A stretch of 64,000 bases of DNA from Nostoc sp. JL34 (GCF_017114945.1 NZ_JABXKQ010000089.1:18084-82083), one strand, 5' to 3'; positions 44,840 through 56,177 are shown, counted from the first letter of the stretch. Made by a program: numbers and translations. The notes: a model not told the origin generated them from the sequence alone.

Positions 44840-46018
44840 ATGCAGGGAAATTTAAATGAAATTGACATTTGCAGTATCCTGCAATTGATTGAATTGGGAC
44901 AGCGAACCGGGCAATTGTGGGTGGAGGCTTATAGCTCTCACCATCACAACAAACTGGGTGGAGAGGCAGCAAGCATTTATCGCCCTAAACAACAGTCTTG
45001 GTTCGTCTTTTTCCTAAATGGTCAAATTATCTATTGCCAACAAGGCGAGAGTAGTTTATCCAGAATTAGCGATTATTTACGTCATTACCGAGTTGAGATG
45101 CGACTCACCGACAAACAAATTGCCTCCCTACCGCCAACCGACTCGCCAGAGTATGCCTATCTTTGGGCACTTTTGGAGCGGAATATCATCAACCCAAAGA
45201 TAGCTGGTAGTATCATTCAGGGCTTGGTGCATGAAACTCTCTTTGACCTGCTGAGTTTACGCCAAGGTAACTTCATTTTCCATCAAGCTGTGGCACTTGC
45301 CCCACAATTAAACACTTTCGAGATTACACCATTTGTTACAAAAATTACGAAGCAGCTGCAAGAGTGGAAGCAACTCTATCCCCACATTCAGTCTCCAGAA
45401 CAATTACCAGTGCTATCTGACAAAGTTCAGCTACAATCTTCTCTGCCAGAAGCAACCGTAAATAAGCTACAACATTGGGCTGATGGTAAAACAACCTTGC
45501 GTCAGCTGGCTCGCTATCTCAACCGGGACATTTTGACAGTTGCTAAGGCAATATATCCATATGTGCAACAGAGTTGGCTTCAACTAGTATATTCAGAGAC
45601 AAGTCAACCTGATACTAACACGGATAACTGGGAATTGAAGGGAAAACAGAGGGGGCGGATAGTATGTATTGACGATGCGATCGCCATCGGTGAGACTATA
45701 AATTCCATCTTACAACCACAAGGTTATGAAGCGATCGCTCTCACCAATCCCTTAGAGGCATTGAGTCTGGTTTTTCAACTCAAACCAGATTTAATTTTAT
45801 GCGACATTGCTATGTCGGAATTAGAAGGGTACGAGGTTTGTGCGATGCTGCGACATTCAACAGCATTTCGGCTCACACCGATTATCATGCTTACTGGGAA
45901 AGATGGGTTTATCGATCGAGTCAAAGCTAGGATGGTCGGGGCTACAGATTATTTAACAAAACCATTTACAGACACTGAGTTACTCATGCTTGTGGAGAAA
46001 TATATCAACAACCAATAA
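44840..46018 (+). CDS. hmpA: HmpA: PatA-type response regulator (DUF4388 plus receiver)
   Basis: 392 residues. The N-terminal PATAN/DUF4388-like domain (NLNEIDICSILQLIELGQRT, WFVFFLNGQIIYCQQGE) is followed by a helical middle and a C-terminal receiver (GRIVCIDDAIAIGETINSIL; acceptor in DLILCDIAMSELEG; KPFTDTELL). It is the first gene of the taxis operon and shares its layout with PatA and PixG/PilG. It likely receives phosphate from HmpE and acts on the pilus motors. A 252-bp gap separates it from hmpB. Confidence 0.85.
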   Translation: MQGNLNEIDICSILQLIELGQRTGQLWVEAYSSHHHNKLGGEAASIYRPKQQSWFVFFLNGQIIYCQQGESSLSRISDYLRHYRVEMRLTDKQIASLPPTDSPEYAYLWALLERNIINPKIAGSIIQGLVHETLFDLLSLRQGNFIFHQAVALAPQLNTFEITPFVTKITKQLQEWKQLYPHIQSPEQLPVLSDKVQLQSSLPEATVNKLQHWADGKTTLRQLARYLNRDILTVAKAIYPYVQQSWLQLVYSETSQPDTNTDNWELKGKQRGRIVCIDDAIAIGETINSILQPQGYEAIALTNPLEALSLVFQLKPDLILCDIAMSELEGYEVCAMLRHSTAFRLTPIIMLTGKDGFIDRVKARMVGATDYLTKPFTDTELLMLVEKYINNQ

Positions 46019-46270
46019 AAATTGGGCATGGGGTATTGATTATTTCTCCTTCATCTCCCTCATCTATGGGACACATGAAGAGATCGAAGATTGGTTGATC
46101 TACTAAAAGATGAGTTAAAAGATGTTATCACAGAGTCAGCCAACTCCGTGAAACGTCAATATCCAGGAAAATAGTGAAAACATAGAATTAATTTATACAG
46201 TTAATACTTGCGGAGGAATCAGGGAATGTTCCAAGTAGGAACGTCTACATCAGGAGGTAAATAGACACTT

Positions 46271-46636
46271 ATGAGCACAGTTCTGATTGTGGAAGACAGT
46301 ATCGCGCAAAGGGAGATGATTACAGACCTCCTGAAAGCAACTGGCCTAACAGTGACCCATGCCAGTGACGGATTAGAAGCATTGGAGGCAATTCAAATAG
46401 CACCTCCTGATTTAGTGGTATTGGATATTGTCATGCCCCGAATGAACGGCTACGAAGTTTGTCGGCGGTTAAAATCCGATCCAAAAACCCAAAATGTCCC
46501 TGTGGTTATGTGTTCTTCCAAAGGTGAAGAATTTGATCGCTACTGGGGGATGAAGCAGGGTGCAGACGCCTACATAGCCAAACCATTTCAACCAACCGAG
46601 TTGGTAGGAACAGTCAAACAACTGCTGCGAGGATAA
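46271..46636 (+). CDS. hmpB: HmpB: CheY-like response regulator
   Basis: The 121-residue protein is a single receiver: TVLIVEDSIAQREMITDLLK, acceptor Asp in PDLVVLDIVMPRMNGYEV, switch residue in VVMCSSKG and Lys in AYIAKPF. In N. punctiforme the equivalent protein is the second response regulator of the Hmp chemotaxis-like system (PilH-like). AGGAGG lies 14 bp upstream of the ATG. It is followed by hmpC after 13 bp. Confidence 0.87.
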   Translation: MSTVLIVEDSIAQREMITDLLKATGLTVTHASDGLEALEAIQIAPPDLVVLDIVMPRMNGYEVCRRLKSDPKTQNVPVVMCSSKGEEFDRYWGMKQGADAYIAKPFQPTELVGTVKQLLRG

Positions 46637-46649
46637 GGATAAAAACAAT

Positions 46650-47180
46650 ATGGTCAGCAAACCGGACTTTTTAAGTGGCAGCGGTCAAGACCACTTCCGA
46701 CCAGAATTACAAGTAGAAAGTCCTGAAGGTGAGTTACATTTGAGGTTTTACATTCCCTCGCATCAGGAGTTTGCACTACAAGCAACTGGCATTCGGGAGG
46801 TAATTGAACTAAGTCCTGATAGAATCACCCCGATTCCTAATGCTTCTCCTTTACTTTTGGGTACTCTAAATTTACGAGGTCGAGTTATTTGGGTGGCTGA
46901 TTTGGGTCAATTTCTGGGGGAAGCAAGTGCATTAAACACGGATAGAGCTGAAATTTCGGTGATTGCCATTGAAGAGCAAGACACAATAGTGGGTTTAGCA
47001 GTAGAGGAAATAGGTGGTATGGATTGGCTGGATGTCCAAAATCTCATGCCACCAACTACTGTTCCAGATACTATGGCTCCCTTTTTACGTGGAGAGTGGT
47101 CATTAGGTGCTAAAAACAACCAGTGTCTCCGACTACTCGATCAAATGGCAATTTTACGGAGTGCGCGGTGGGCAGGATGA
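46650..47180 (+). CDS. hmpC: HmpC: CheW-like adaptor
   Basis: 176 residues with a CheW fold: [26 protein letters not shown], then [30 protein letters not shown], the core CheW signature. It links the HmpD receptor to the HmpE kinase in the signalling array. The stop codon overlaps an ATG by four bases (ATGA), but the better start of hmpD lies 15 bp further on, so the genes are translationally close. Confidence 0.88.
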   Translation: MVSKPDFLSGSGQDHFRPELQVESPEGELHLRFYIPSHQEFALQATGIREVIELSPDRITPIPNASPLLLGTLNLRGRVIWVADLGQFLGEASALNTDRAEISVIAIEEQDTIVGLAVEEIGGMDWLDVQNLMPPTTVPDTMAPFLRGEWSLGAKNNQCLRLLDQMAILRSARWAG

Positions 47181-47194
47181 AATTGGAGGAGGAA

Positions 47195-50134
47195 ATGGCA
47201 GCAAGTATTGATAATTACGAGCCAACATATCAACAGGCGATGACCGCCTATGTTCAAAGAAATTATGAGGTTGCCGCCACTTTAGTTGACCAAGTGGTGC
47301 AAAATTTACCAAATGACCCTAACTCCCATTTGTTACGGGGTCACATCTACTATGTTTTGCAGCAGTACGATGTAGCAAAAGAAGAATATCAACAGGTATT
47401 AGGCTTGACTAACGATCGAGAAATTATTGGTTTTGCCAATAATGGAATTGAGAATATCAATCAATATTTACAGTCATTCGGTGGGCAGGTTGATATATCA
47501 GGAAGTCAAGGGCAAATAAATTCCTCAGAGATGTCTGATGCACTGGCATATAGCGAACCAGAGTTAGAAGATTTGGGCGCTAGTGAGGAGTTTGACAGCA
47601 ATAACCTTGATTTTAACTTTTTTGGAGAGCATCAAGAAAATGTGGATGGCGTTGAAGAGCTATCTTCAAAAAGTCCATTTGACATACCCACAGAAGATAG
47701 TATTGGAACAGTAAAAATATCAGATTCTTCTACAGCTTTTGGTGACGACCCTTTTGCCATGAATGAAGAATCACAGGAACAAGAGTTAAATAGCAAATGG
47801 GAGGATAAAACCGAATTAGAGTTACCTGCTTTTTGGCAGGAAGATATGTCAGAAGATAGTCGGGAAGAATCATTAGTAAATAGTCAATTCTCAGACAATG
47901 AGATAAATTATCCTCATGCCAGTTCAACTAATGACAATAATAACTCTTCATTCTCTAATTCACAAACTGGTAATAACGAGAATAATTTCCCTGATTTGTT
48001 GAGTGAATCAAAGTCTCCAGACCTGAATGTTGAGAATTTAGAATATAAAAAATCTAGTCTGGAAGACGAAACTTTACTAATTGTTGAAGAAGAACTGAGA
48101 AATGGTTCTGCAACAACAAATAAGTTGGGATACGATAGTCAAGAACATTTGCCTGAAACCGAAGCACATAGTTGGTTGAAATCACCAAATATTGAAGCAG
48201 AATCTGATTTACAGCCAGGTTTATCTGATGATTATTCCTCTTTTAGTAGCAATCTACCTCTGAAAGAAAAGCAGTTTAAATCAGGTGAAGTCATCGGTAA
48301 AAATAGTTTTGATGACGATGAAAATTTTGATATGGAAGCATTTGAGTCTGCTTTTGGCTCAGAGGGTTTAAGTTCTTATGAAGATTCAAACAATATACTG
48401 AATGGAGAAAATTCTAAGAGCAATATCGAGTTTTTAGATGATTTTGAGGAATTTGACGATTTAGGCAGCATTCCAGGGTTTGACCTGATCGAAGGAGATT
48501 CTAACTTCGGCGATCTAGCAATGCGTTCTGCTCCAGCAGAAACTAGTGATACTGGACGCCCTCAAGTGGCGGAGGCTTTTCCCAGTAATACAGCCGATCG
48601 CGAAGAGGAACTATTCTCAATGACTGGTTCCCATGAAGGAGTTCCAGTCTTTAGTCAAACAGATGTCTCAAAACTAGAACCCAACGTCAGCATCGAGCAA
48701 GGATGGTTAGCACCATTAGAGAACGCCTCTATCGAACGGAAACAATGGTTAATTGCTGGAAGTGTGGGCATTGTCTCGGCACTGGTTGTAGCCACAGTTA
48801 GTTTTGTCGCCACTACATTTTCGCCAGCCCAACAACGAGAATCAGTCCGAAACACAGGTTGGGCAATGTCACTAGCCGCTGGAATTGCAGGTTTTGCTAC
48901 CGCAGGCTTTATGGGGAATCTGGCGCTTAAACAAATTCGGCGCACAACTGATGATCTCCAAGCTCAGTTTGAAGCTGTGCGTCAAGGAAATCTAAATGCT
49001 CAAGCCACAGTGTTTTCTGAAGATGAATTGGGGCATTTAGCCACTGGCTTTAATGAAATGGCGCGGGTAATTTTCACAACCACAAGTGAAGCCCAACGCA
49101 AAGCCGATGAACAAGAGGAAGCCAAAGAAAACCTGCAACGTCAGGTGATTCGTCTCTTGGATGATGTGGAAGGAGCTGCTAGAGGCGATTTAACAGTCCA
49201 AGCTGAAGTGACAGCCGACGTACTGGGAGCCGTAGCTGACGCCTTTAACCTGACAATTCAAAACCTGCGGGATATCGTTCAACAGGTAAAAGTCGCGGCA
49301 AAGGATGTGACAAAAGGTGCAACCAACTCTGAAACCTTTGCCAGAGCCTTATCTAGTGATGCTTTGCGGCAAGCAGAAGAGTTGGCAGTAACCCTGAATT
49401 CTGTACAGGTGATGACCGACTCGATTCAGCGGGTAGCAGAGGCGGCGCGGGAAGCCGAAACCGTTGCTCGTGATGCTAGTACGATCGCTCTCAAAGGTGG
49501 CGAAGCAGTAGAAAATACCGTGGCGGGGATTTTAGAAATTCGGGAAACCGTTGCTGAAACCACTCGCAAAGTGAAGCGGTTGGCGGAATCTTCCCAAGAA
49601 ATTTCTAAAATTGTGGCGTTGATTTCTCAAATTGCTTCCAGAACAAACTTGTTAGCACTCAATGCTAGTATTGAGGCGGCAAGGGCGGGAGAAGCTGGAC
49701 GTGGGTTTGCGATCGTCGCAGATGAAGTGCGTCAGCTAGCAGATAAATCTGCTAAATCCCTGAAGGAAATTGAACAAATTGTGATGCAAATCCAAAGCGA
49801 AACAGGCTCTGTAATGACCGCGATGGAAGAAGGCACACAACAAGTAATTAAAGGGACAAAATTAGCAGAAGAAGCCAAGCGATCGCTCGAGAACATTATT
49901 CAAGTGGCGAATCGCATCGATATTCTTGTGCGCTCTATTACCAGTGACACTGTGGAACAAACGGAAACCTCCCGCGCCGTCGCTCATGTAATGCAATCAG
50001 TAGAACTGACCGCACAAGAAACTTCTCAAGAAGCACAGCGAGTTTCAGGTGCCTTACAACACTTAGTAGGTGTATCCCGTGACTTGATCGCCTCCGTTGA
50101 ACGTTTCCGAGTGGAAACTATGGAAACCAGATAA
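47195..50134 (+). CDS. hmpD: HmpD: methyl-accepting chemotaxis protein (PilJ-like)
   Basis: About 979 residues. TPR-like helices start the protein ([20 protein letters not shown]). A ~400-residue acidic, Asn/Ser-rich low-complexity region follows. Two closely spaced membrane helices ([36 protein letters not shown]) leave almost no periplasmic loop. HAMP segments and the signalling hairpin ([33 protein letters not shown]) complete it. With no periplasmic sensor, input probably comes from cytosolic partners. I start at 47195, where GGAGGAGG directly precedes ATG; the track start lies inside hmpC. It forms the receptor for HmpE-driven control of type IV pili. Confidence 0.88.
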   Translation: MAASIDNYEPTYQQAMTAYVQRNYEVAATLVDQVVQNLPNDPNSHLLRGHIYYVLQQYDVAKEEYQQVLGLTNDREIIGFANNGIENINQYLQSFGGQVDISGSQGQINSSEMSDALAYSEPELEDLGASEEFDSNNLDFNFFGEHQENVDGVEELSSKSPFDIPTEDSIGTVKISDSSTAFGDDPFAMNEESQEQELNSKWEDKTELELPAFWQEDMSEDSREESLVNSQFSDNEINYPHASSTNDNNNSSFSNSQTGNNENNFPDLLSESKSPDLNVENLEYKKSSLEDETLLIVEEELRNGSATTNKLGYDSQEHLPETEAHSWLKSPNIEAESDLQPGLSDDYSSFSSNLPLKEKQFKSGEVIGKNSFDDDENFDMEAFESAFGSEGLSSYEDSNNILNGENSKSNIEFLDDFEEFDDLGSIPGFDLIEGDSNFGDLAMRSAPAETSDTGRPQVAEAFPSNTADREEELFSMTGSHEGVPVFSQTDVSKLEPNVSIEQGWLAPLENASIERKQWLIAGSVGIVSALVVATVSFVATTFSPAQQRESVRNTGWAMSLAAGIAGFATAGFMGNLALKQIRRTTDDLQAQFEAVRQGNLNAQATVFSEDELGHLATGFNEMARVIFTTTSEAQRKADEQEEAKENLQRQVIRLLDDVEGAARGDLTVQAEVTADVLGAVADAFNLTIQNLRDIVQQVKVAAKDVTKGATNSETFARALSSDALRQAEELAVTLNSVQVMTDSIQRVAEAAREAETVARDASTIALKGGEAVENTVAGILEIRETVAETTRKVKRLAESSQEISKIVALISQIASRTNLLALNASIEAARAGEAGRGFAIVADEVRQLADKSAKSLKEIEQIVMQIQSETGSVMTAMEEGTQQVIKGTKLAEEAKRSLENIIQVANRIDILVRSITSDTVEQTETSRAVAHVMQSVELTAQETSQEAQRVSGALQHLVGVSRDLIASVERFRVETMETR

Positions 50135-50167
50135 ATTGTCATTTGTCCTTTGTCTTTCTTATTTGCT

Positions 50168-50229
50168 AATGACCAATGACCAATGACTAATGACTAATGA
50201 TTAATAACTAATGACTAATGACTCTTGAC
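50168..50229. repeat. STRR: tandem 7-bp repeats (AATGACY)
   Basis: At least eight AATGACC/AATGACT-type heptamers lie end to end between hmpD and hmpE. Short tandemly repeated repetitive sequences of this kind are characteristic of heterocystous cyanobacteria. The same motif in opposite orientation is at 58252-58278. Confidence 0.8.
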
Positions 50230-50238
50230 TAAAAAACT

Positions 50239-53200
50239 ATGCTGCCGGAACAACAACAGCGGATTTTGGGTTACTTTATTGAAGAAGCCAGGGATCACCT
50301 GAATACCATTGAGCAGGGCTTGCTGAATTTAGAGGGTACTCTGAACGACCCGGAAATGATCAGCGAAGTCTTCCGGGCGGCTCACTCCATCAAAGGAGGA
50401 GCGGCGATGCTTGGATTGACTAGCATCCAGCATACCTCCCACCGTCTGGAAGATTGTTTCAAAATTCTCAAAGATAATCCGGTTCAGATTGACCAAAAGT
50501 TAGAGTCTTTATTTCTTGGTGTCTCTGATACCCTAAAATCGCTGTTAGAGCATTTGAGTGGGCCTTATGGTCTTTCTGAAGATGCAGCTAATACTCTGAT
50601 GTCAGAAACTGAGCCAGTCTTTCAATGGCTATATCAGCATCTGGAACTACTTGTAGAACAAACAAAGAGTGGAGTAGCCAGCAGTTCTGACGCAACAGAA
50701 CTTACCACCTCTATAGAGAATGTCTCCACACTTACAGAAATTTTCATGCGGCGAGATATTCCCGATCTGGCAGAAGACATCCATCAGGAATCTCCAGACT
50801 CGGTAGCACCCCAAGAGGCGCTAGACGCTCGCGGACTTGCTAACGCTGCGCTATCGCCAGTTACCGCTAAAGAAAATAATAATTGGGGCGAGTTTCAAGC
50901 CCAAGTGCTGCAAACACTCCGGGAAATGTTGCAATTATTTAAGCAAACTACAACACCTTCAACTCGGCAAAACCTCCAGCAATGCTGTCACCAGTTAGTC
51001 AAACTTGGTGAAACTTGGAATTTGCCCAACTGGTGTGGTTTGTGTCAAGCAGCAGCCAGTGCGATCGGCAATCCCGAAAATACTTATCTGACTTTAGCTA
51101 AAATTGTCATTACCGAAATCAAGCAAGCTCAAGAATTAGTCTTACAAGGTAGGGAAGCCGAAATTGCAATTAGTCAGCAACTAGAAGCGCTTTTGAGCTT
51201 TGCAGAAATTGAGTTATTAGAAATTACCCCTGATCTGTTTGATGAACAGTCTACGGCATTGACAGAATCGGAACCAATTCTATCTGGTAACAACGAACCA
51301 TTAGCCCAGCCAACTAAAGAACAGAATCTAGACGAGGATATTAGCGATCGCTCTCGCCCCTATCTTCAAGTACAAGGGACACCACTAACCGCTGCGACTC
51401 ACACCAGTCTTACTTTCACCACACATGACGAAGCACATCCAATCAGTAACAATCTTGACCCCAATGGGCCAGAAGTAGGAATAGCTGAGTTAAATACCCT
51501 TGCCGATTTATTTGAAGGTGAAACTCCCGAACTAGATGAAAGTTGGCATCAAGAAGAAAGCTTAGATATTGTTGCCACCGATGACTTTGGAATTGATTTC
51601 AACAATAGTGATACTGAAGCTGCTGATGTCGATTTATCCGATTTACTCTCCTTTGATGAAGACATCAGCAACACGCAGCACCCAACAACCACAGCCACAA
51701 CAGAAGATTTATCCCTATTATTTGGCGACAATTTCCTAGAAAAAGAGAATTTAGAACCGCAAAATCAACAAATATCTGCTAAGAGTCTAGAGTTGAGTGA
51801 TATTAACGTACTTGATATAAATTTAGACTTTTCTTCTTCCGACAATTTACAAGAATTTATTGATATTCCTAGTGATCCAAACCAGCCTCTTGGGGAAATT
51901 GTCCAAAATAATGTAGTTGAAGATTTATTGACACTGGCACTAGATGATGATGAAGAACTATTGCCTACAGGCGAAGTGACTCAACCAGAAACTGAGGCGT
52001 TCACCAGTGTAGAACTATCTACCAACCAACAAAACAGTTTTGATAACTTATTCTTAGAACCTAGAAATGCAAATTGGGTAGAAGAAATTACCCCTAGTGA
52101 CTACATCGAATTACCCCAATCAACAGGCTTGTCTTTGGACAGCCTGTTTGCTGAAACGCAAGAACAGGCACTACTGCCTACAAGTGAATCTGAAATCGGT
52201 GATTTATTTGATACATCTCCGACAACAGCACCTGAGTTTTCTCAATCAGAAAATGATCTGAGCAACTTTTGGAATCAGGAAACCACAGAGGAAGTAGACG
52301 AATTCGATTCCTTAATTGAACAGAATGTGGAAAGGGCGTTAGATGAGAGTTTGTTTTCTGGGGCGGTTGATGATATTTTTGCCGATAGTCAGCAGCCCAT
52401 ACCTTCTTCTATAGCTAGTTTTGACATAGAAGAAGATTTTGATATCAATTTCCAGCATCAAGAGCAGCTAGATTTGATATTCTCATCAGATTCTGGAGAT
52501 GATTTATTTGATGAGCTAGCACCGAGTAGCTCAACTATTTACCCTGCTATAAACGATGTCTCCACGCCTGAAACGCTGTTGTTCGCCCAGCATCCAGGGG
52601 AGGAAATCCTCAGACCGCAACAACCAGAAGCTTTAGATTTTATTCCAGAATTTACCAATCAGCCCCCAGAGATATCTGGTGTTGATCTGGAACTTAATTC
52701 ATTAGATTCGTTGGATGAAAATTCGCAATTTCTGTTTGAAGATGTAGCCACAGACTCCACCTATATTCAGATGGAAACCACAGAGAATCCTGTGGATGAA
52801 CTATCAGAAACTATCAGTTTTGGGGAAACTTCAGATTCAGCATCACCCCAGATACAACCAGGCGATTTGTTCGGCTCGTTGGATGAAAATTCGCAACTGC
52901 TGTTTGAAGATGTAAACATAGACTCCACCTATATTCAGATGGAAACCACAGAGAATCCTGTGGATGAACTATCAGAAACTATCAGTTTTGGGGAAACTTC
53001 AGATTCAGCATCACCCCAGATACAACCAGGCGATTTGTTCGGCTCGTTGGATGAAAATTCGCAACTGCTGTTTGAAGATGTAAACATAGACTCCACCTAT
53101 ATTCAGATGGAAACCACAGAGAATCCTGTGGATGAACTATCAGAAACTATCAGTTTTGGGGAAACTTCAGATTCAGCATCACCCCAGATACAACCAGGCG

Positions 53201-56121
53201 ATTTGTTCGGCTCGTTGGATGAAAATTCGCAACTGCTGTTTGAAGATGTAAACATAGACTCCACCTATATTCAGATGGAAACCACAGAGAATCCTGTGGA
53301 TGAACTATCAGAAACTATCAGTTTTGGGGAAACTTCAGATTCAGCATCACCCCAGATACAACCAGGCGATTTGTTCGGCTCGTTGGATGAAAATTCGCAA
53401 CTGCTGTTTGAAGATGTAAACATAGACTCCACCTATATTCAGATGGAAACCACAGAGAATCCTGTGGATGAACTATCAGAAACTATCAGTTTTGGGGAAA
53501 CTTCAGTATCAAACCAGACAAACCCAGAAGTTTTAGAGACTGAGGGTAACAATAATTTAGAAACTGCGTTTCACTTCAGAGAAAATACAGTTTTTGAAGG
53601 CACAGAACTGGGTTTTGAAAATGATTTATTGTTTACAGAAATTACTATACCAGAAGCGGCAAACCAGGAAGAATTAGGAGAAAATGCGGCAACAATTGAC
53701 TCAGAAGCTATCAATGACTTCACACAAACGGTTATTCAGGAAAATGTAGAAACTGATTTGTGGGATCTAGGAGAGATATCTGAAGTTGCAGCAGTGTCAG
53801 AGGGAGAAAATGCTATCATTGCCCCGCCTGAAGAATTGGCAACCACAGAAACCATTGAAGAAGTTACTCCAGAAGATGAATTTGCAGACTTGGCAGCATT
53901 ACTAGGAGAGGAAGTAGCACCCATTCCCAAAGCTAAGGAGATACCAGAGGTAGATTTTGCTGCCCTGGAAGAATTGCTAGGTACAGATAACGATCGCGAT
54001 GTCTACGACGGGCTACGCCAACGCCAGTCCTTCGATACTCAACCAGTCTTAGCTAAAAATCCTATTCCATCACCAGCGATAAAAGATGAATTTGGTGACT
54101 TGGAGAAGTTGCTGGCAGAAGCAGATCAAACAATATCCCATTCTCCCTCAGTAAAATCAAACACCAGTAAAACTCCTCGCCCCTCTACTCGTCGGGCTGC
54201 AAGATTTGAAGAAACCATGAAGGTTCCAGTTAAGCAACTGGACGATATGAGTAATTTAGTTGGGGAGTTGGTGGTAAATCGCAATACCTTAGAGCAAGAT
54301 CATGAACGGCTGCGGCAGTCATTAGATAACTTGCTGATTCAGGTACAACAACTCTCGGATGTGGGCGCAAGGATGCAAGAGTTGTACGAGCGATCGCTAC
54401 TGGAAGCTTCTCTGTTAGCTGGACGCAAAAAGAAAGATCCCGGTTTTCAAGCACCAGATTCCAATGCCGATAGAGGTTTTAGCGAGTTAGAAATGGATCG
54501 TTTTACACCCTTCCATACACTCTCACAGCAAATGATTGAGCGCATTGTGCGAGTGCGTGAATCGGCTAGTGACATTGATTTTGTTACCGAAGAAACCGAG
54601 CGAGTAGCAAGGCAGTTCCGTCAAGTAACCACCCAGTTACAAGAGGGATTAACAAGAGCGCGAATGGTGCCTTTTGCCCAAACTATCGATCGCTGGCGGC
54701 GAGGAGTGCGCGACAACGCCATCAAGTGTGGCAAACAAGTGGAGTTGGTGATTGAAGGTGGCGATACCTTAATTGACAAGATGATTTTGGATCATCTTAC
54801 CGATCCGCTGACTCACATGTTGAATAATGCGATCGCTCACGGTATTGAAACGCCAGAAGAACGGCAAGCTGCTGGTAAAACACCAGTGGGAATCATTACT
54901 ATCCGTGCCTTCCACCAAGGTAATCAAACGATCATTTCTGTAGGCGATGATGGCGCAGGCATCGATTCAGCAAGAGTTAAGGCTAAGGCGGTGAAGATTG
55001 GCATGATTACAGAAGCGCAGGCAAAAGCGATGTCTCGCCTGGAAGTCTACGATCTGCTGTTCCAGTCTGGTTTTACAATCAAAGACCAAGCAGATGAAAT
55101 TTCTGGCCGTGGTGTGGGTATGGACGTAGTGCGTTCCGAGATTAGCGAAATTCGGGGAACAGTTAACACTGATTCTGCCATCGGTAAGGGAACCACCTTC
55201 ACCATTCGTTTACCACTGACTCTAAGTATTTGTAAAGCTCTCTGCTGCGTTTCTGACAGAGCCAGGATTGCCTTCCCGATGGACGGCGTAGAAGATACGC
55301 TGGATATACCAGTCAAAAATATTCAGCACGATGCCAATGGGCAATCATTTATTTCCTGGCGCGATACAGTGCTGCCATTCCGACCTCTGAAGGAACTTTT
55401 AACCTTCAATCGCCAGATCAGTCGTGGTAACGTCTATGGCGGCACCAGAGATGATGATATGGTTTCTGTGGTTGTAGTGCGATCGGCAAATACCCTGATT
55501 GCTCTACAGATTGATCTGGTATTGAGCGAACAAGAAATTGTAATTAAGCAATTTGAAGGGCCAGCACCTAAACCCATTGGTGTCGCTGGTGCTACAGTCC
55601 TCGGTGATGGTCGGATTATGCCCATTGCTGACGTGCTAGAAATAATTGACATCTTCCAGGGACGAATTTCTACACAAATTGGTGGCAGTTCTTGGCAACA
55701 AAAAGCTACACCCCCAGATACCTCTCCTGCGAAGATTGACCCGACAGTGCTGATTGTCGATGACTCGATTACAGTCCGAGAGTTGCTCTCCTTAACATTT
55801 AATAAAGCAGGTTATCGCGTAGAACAAGCGCGTGATGGACAGGAAGCTTGGGATAAACTCCGCTCCGGTCTGCCTTGCGATATCGTATTTTGCGACATCG
55901 AAATGCCCCGTTGCGATGGTCTGGAGTTACTCTCCCGCATTCAGAAAGACTCTAACCTCAACCACTTACCGATCGCGATGCTCACCTCGCGAGGTGCAGA
56001 CAAACACAGACAAATTGCAGCTCAACTCGGTGCTAGCGGCTACTTTACCAAGCCTTATCTTGAAGAAGCTCTACTTGAAGCCGCAGCACGAATGCTTAAA
56101 GGAGAGAAACTCGTTAGCTAA
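50239..56121 (+). CDS. hmpE: HmpE: CheA-type hybrid histidine kinase
   Basis: 1960 residues. The N-terminal Hpt domain has FRAAHSIKGGAAMLGL, with the phospho-accepting His. A second histidine-phosphotransfer-like helical part follows near 215-330. A ~950-residue acidic low-complexity linker includes five copies of a 56-residue repeat. The CheA core follows: dimerisation helices from about 1317, HATPase (DPLTHMLNNAIAHGIE, SGRGVGMDVVRSEI), a CheW-like domain and a C-terminal receiver (VLIVDDSITVRELLSLTFNK, CDIVFCDIEMPRCDG). It phosphorylates HmpA and HmpB to control hormogonium pili. CheA homologues of this type are usually much shorter; the linker explains the size. The ATG at 50239 begins the Hpt fold directly. 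Confidence 0.9.
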   Translation: MLPEQQQRILGYFIEEARDHLNTIEQGLLNLEGTLNDPEMISEVFRAAHSIKGGAAMLGLTSIQHTSHRLEDCFKILKDNPVQIDQKLESLFLGVSDTLKSLLEHLSGPYGLSEDAANTLMSETEPVFQWLYQHLELLVEQTKSGVASSSDATELTTSIENVSTLTEIFMRRDIPDLAEDIHQESPDSVAPQEALDARGLANAALSPVTAKENNNWGEFQAQVLQTLREMLQLFKQTTTPSTRQNLQQCCHQLVKLGETWNLPNWCGLCQAAASAIGNPENTYLTLAKIVITEIKQAQELVLQGREAEIAISQQLEALLSFAEIELLEITPDLFDEQSTALTESEPILSGNNEPLAQPTKEQNLDEDISDRSRPYLQVQGTPLTAATHTSLTFTTHDEAHPISNNLDPNGPEVGIAELNTLADLFEGETPELDESWHQEESLDIVATDDFGIDFNNSDTEAADVDLSDLLSFDEDISNTQHPTTTATTEDLSLLFGDNFLEKENLEPQNQQISAKSLELSDINVLDINLDFSSSDNLQEFIDIPSDPNQPLGEIVQNNVVEDLLTLALDDDEELLPTGEVTQPETEAFTSVELSTNQQNSFDNLFLEPRNANWVEEITPSDYIELPQSTGLSLDSLFAETQEQALLPTSESEIGDLFDTSPTTAPEFSQSENDLSNFWNQETTEEVDEFDSLIEQNVERALDESLFSGAVDDIFADSQQPIPSSIASFDIEEDFDINFQHQEQLDLIFSSDSGDDLFDELAPSSSTIYPAINDVSTPETLLFAQHPGEEILRPQQPEALDFIPEFTNQPPEISGVDLELNSLDSLDENSQFLFEDVATDSTYIQMETTENPVDELSETISFGETSDSASPQIQPGDLFGSLDENSQLLFEDVNIDSTYIQMETTENPVDELSETISFGETSDSASPQIQPGDLFGSLDENSQLLFEDVNIDSTYIQMETTENPVDELSETISFGETSDSASPQIQPGDLFGSLDENSQLLFEDVNIDSTYIQMETTENPVDELSETISFGETSDSASPQIQPGDLFGSLDENSQLLFEDVNIDSTYIQMETTENPVDELSETISFGETSVSNQTNPEVLETEGNNNLETAFHFRENTVFEGTELGFENDLLFTEITIPEAANQEELGENAATIDSEAINDFTQTVIQENVETDLWDLGEISEVAAVSEGENAIIAPPEELATTETIEEVTPEDEFADLAALLGEEVAPIPKAKEIPEVDFAALEELLGTDNDRDVYDGLRQRQSFDTQPVLAKNPIPSPAIKDEFGDLEKLLAEADQTISHSPSVKSNTSKTPRPSTRRAARFEETMKVPVKQLDDMSNLVGELVVNRNTLEQDHERLRQSLDNLLIQVQQLSDVGARMQELYERSLLEASLLAGRKKKDPGFQAPDSNADRGFSELEMDRFTPFHTLSQQMIERIVRVRESASDIDFVTEETERVARQFRQVTTQLQEGLTRARMVPFAQTIDRWRRGVRDNAIKCGKQVELVIEGGDTLIDKMILDHLTDPLTHMLNNAIAHGIETPEERQAAGKTPVGIITIRAFHQGNQTIISVGDDGAGIDSARVKAKAVKIGMITEAQAKAMSRLEVYDLLFQSGFTIKDQADEISGRGVGMDVVRSEISEIRGTVNTDSAIGKGTTFTIRLPLTLSICKALCCVSDRARIAFPMDGVEDTLDIPVKNIQHDANGQSFISWRDTVLPFRPLKELLTFNRQISRGNVYGGTRDDDMVSVVVVRSANTLIALQIDLVLSEQEIVIKQFEGPAPKPIGVAGATVLGDGRIMPIADVLEIIDIFQGRISTQIGGSSWQQKATPPDTSPAKIDPTVLIVDDSITVRELLSLTFNKAGYRVEQARDGQEAWDKLRSGLPCDIVFCDIEMPRCDGLELLSRIQKDSNLNHLPIAMLTSRGADKHRQIAAQLGASGYFTKPYLEEALLEAAARMLKGEKLVS
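52711..53506 (+). repeat. Five tandem 168-bp repeats inside hmpE
   Basis: Copies start at 52711, 52879, 53047, 53215 and 53383; the last is partial. Copies 2-4 read identically at the DNA level; copy 1 differs in a few bases (for example GTAGCCACAGAC against GTAAACATAGAC). Each encodes 56 acidic residues beginning LDENSQLLFEDVNIDSTYIQ. Confidence 0.92.
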
Positions 56122-56142
56122 ACCAATTAAAAGACTTGGATT

Positions 56143-56177
56143 TTAAGGAAAACTTTACACGCTTCTACTTTCCTTAA
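56143..56177 (+). terminator. Stem-loop after hmpE
   Basis: TTAAGGAAA and TTTCCTTAA are perfectly complementary across 17 nt, just beyond the hmpE stop. A T-tract is not present, so its role as terminator is tentative. Confidence 0.35.
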
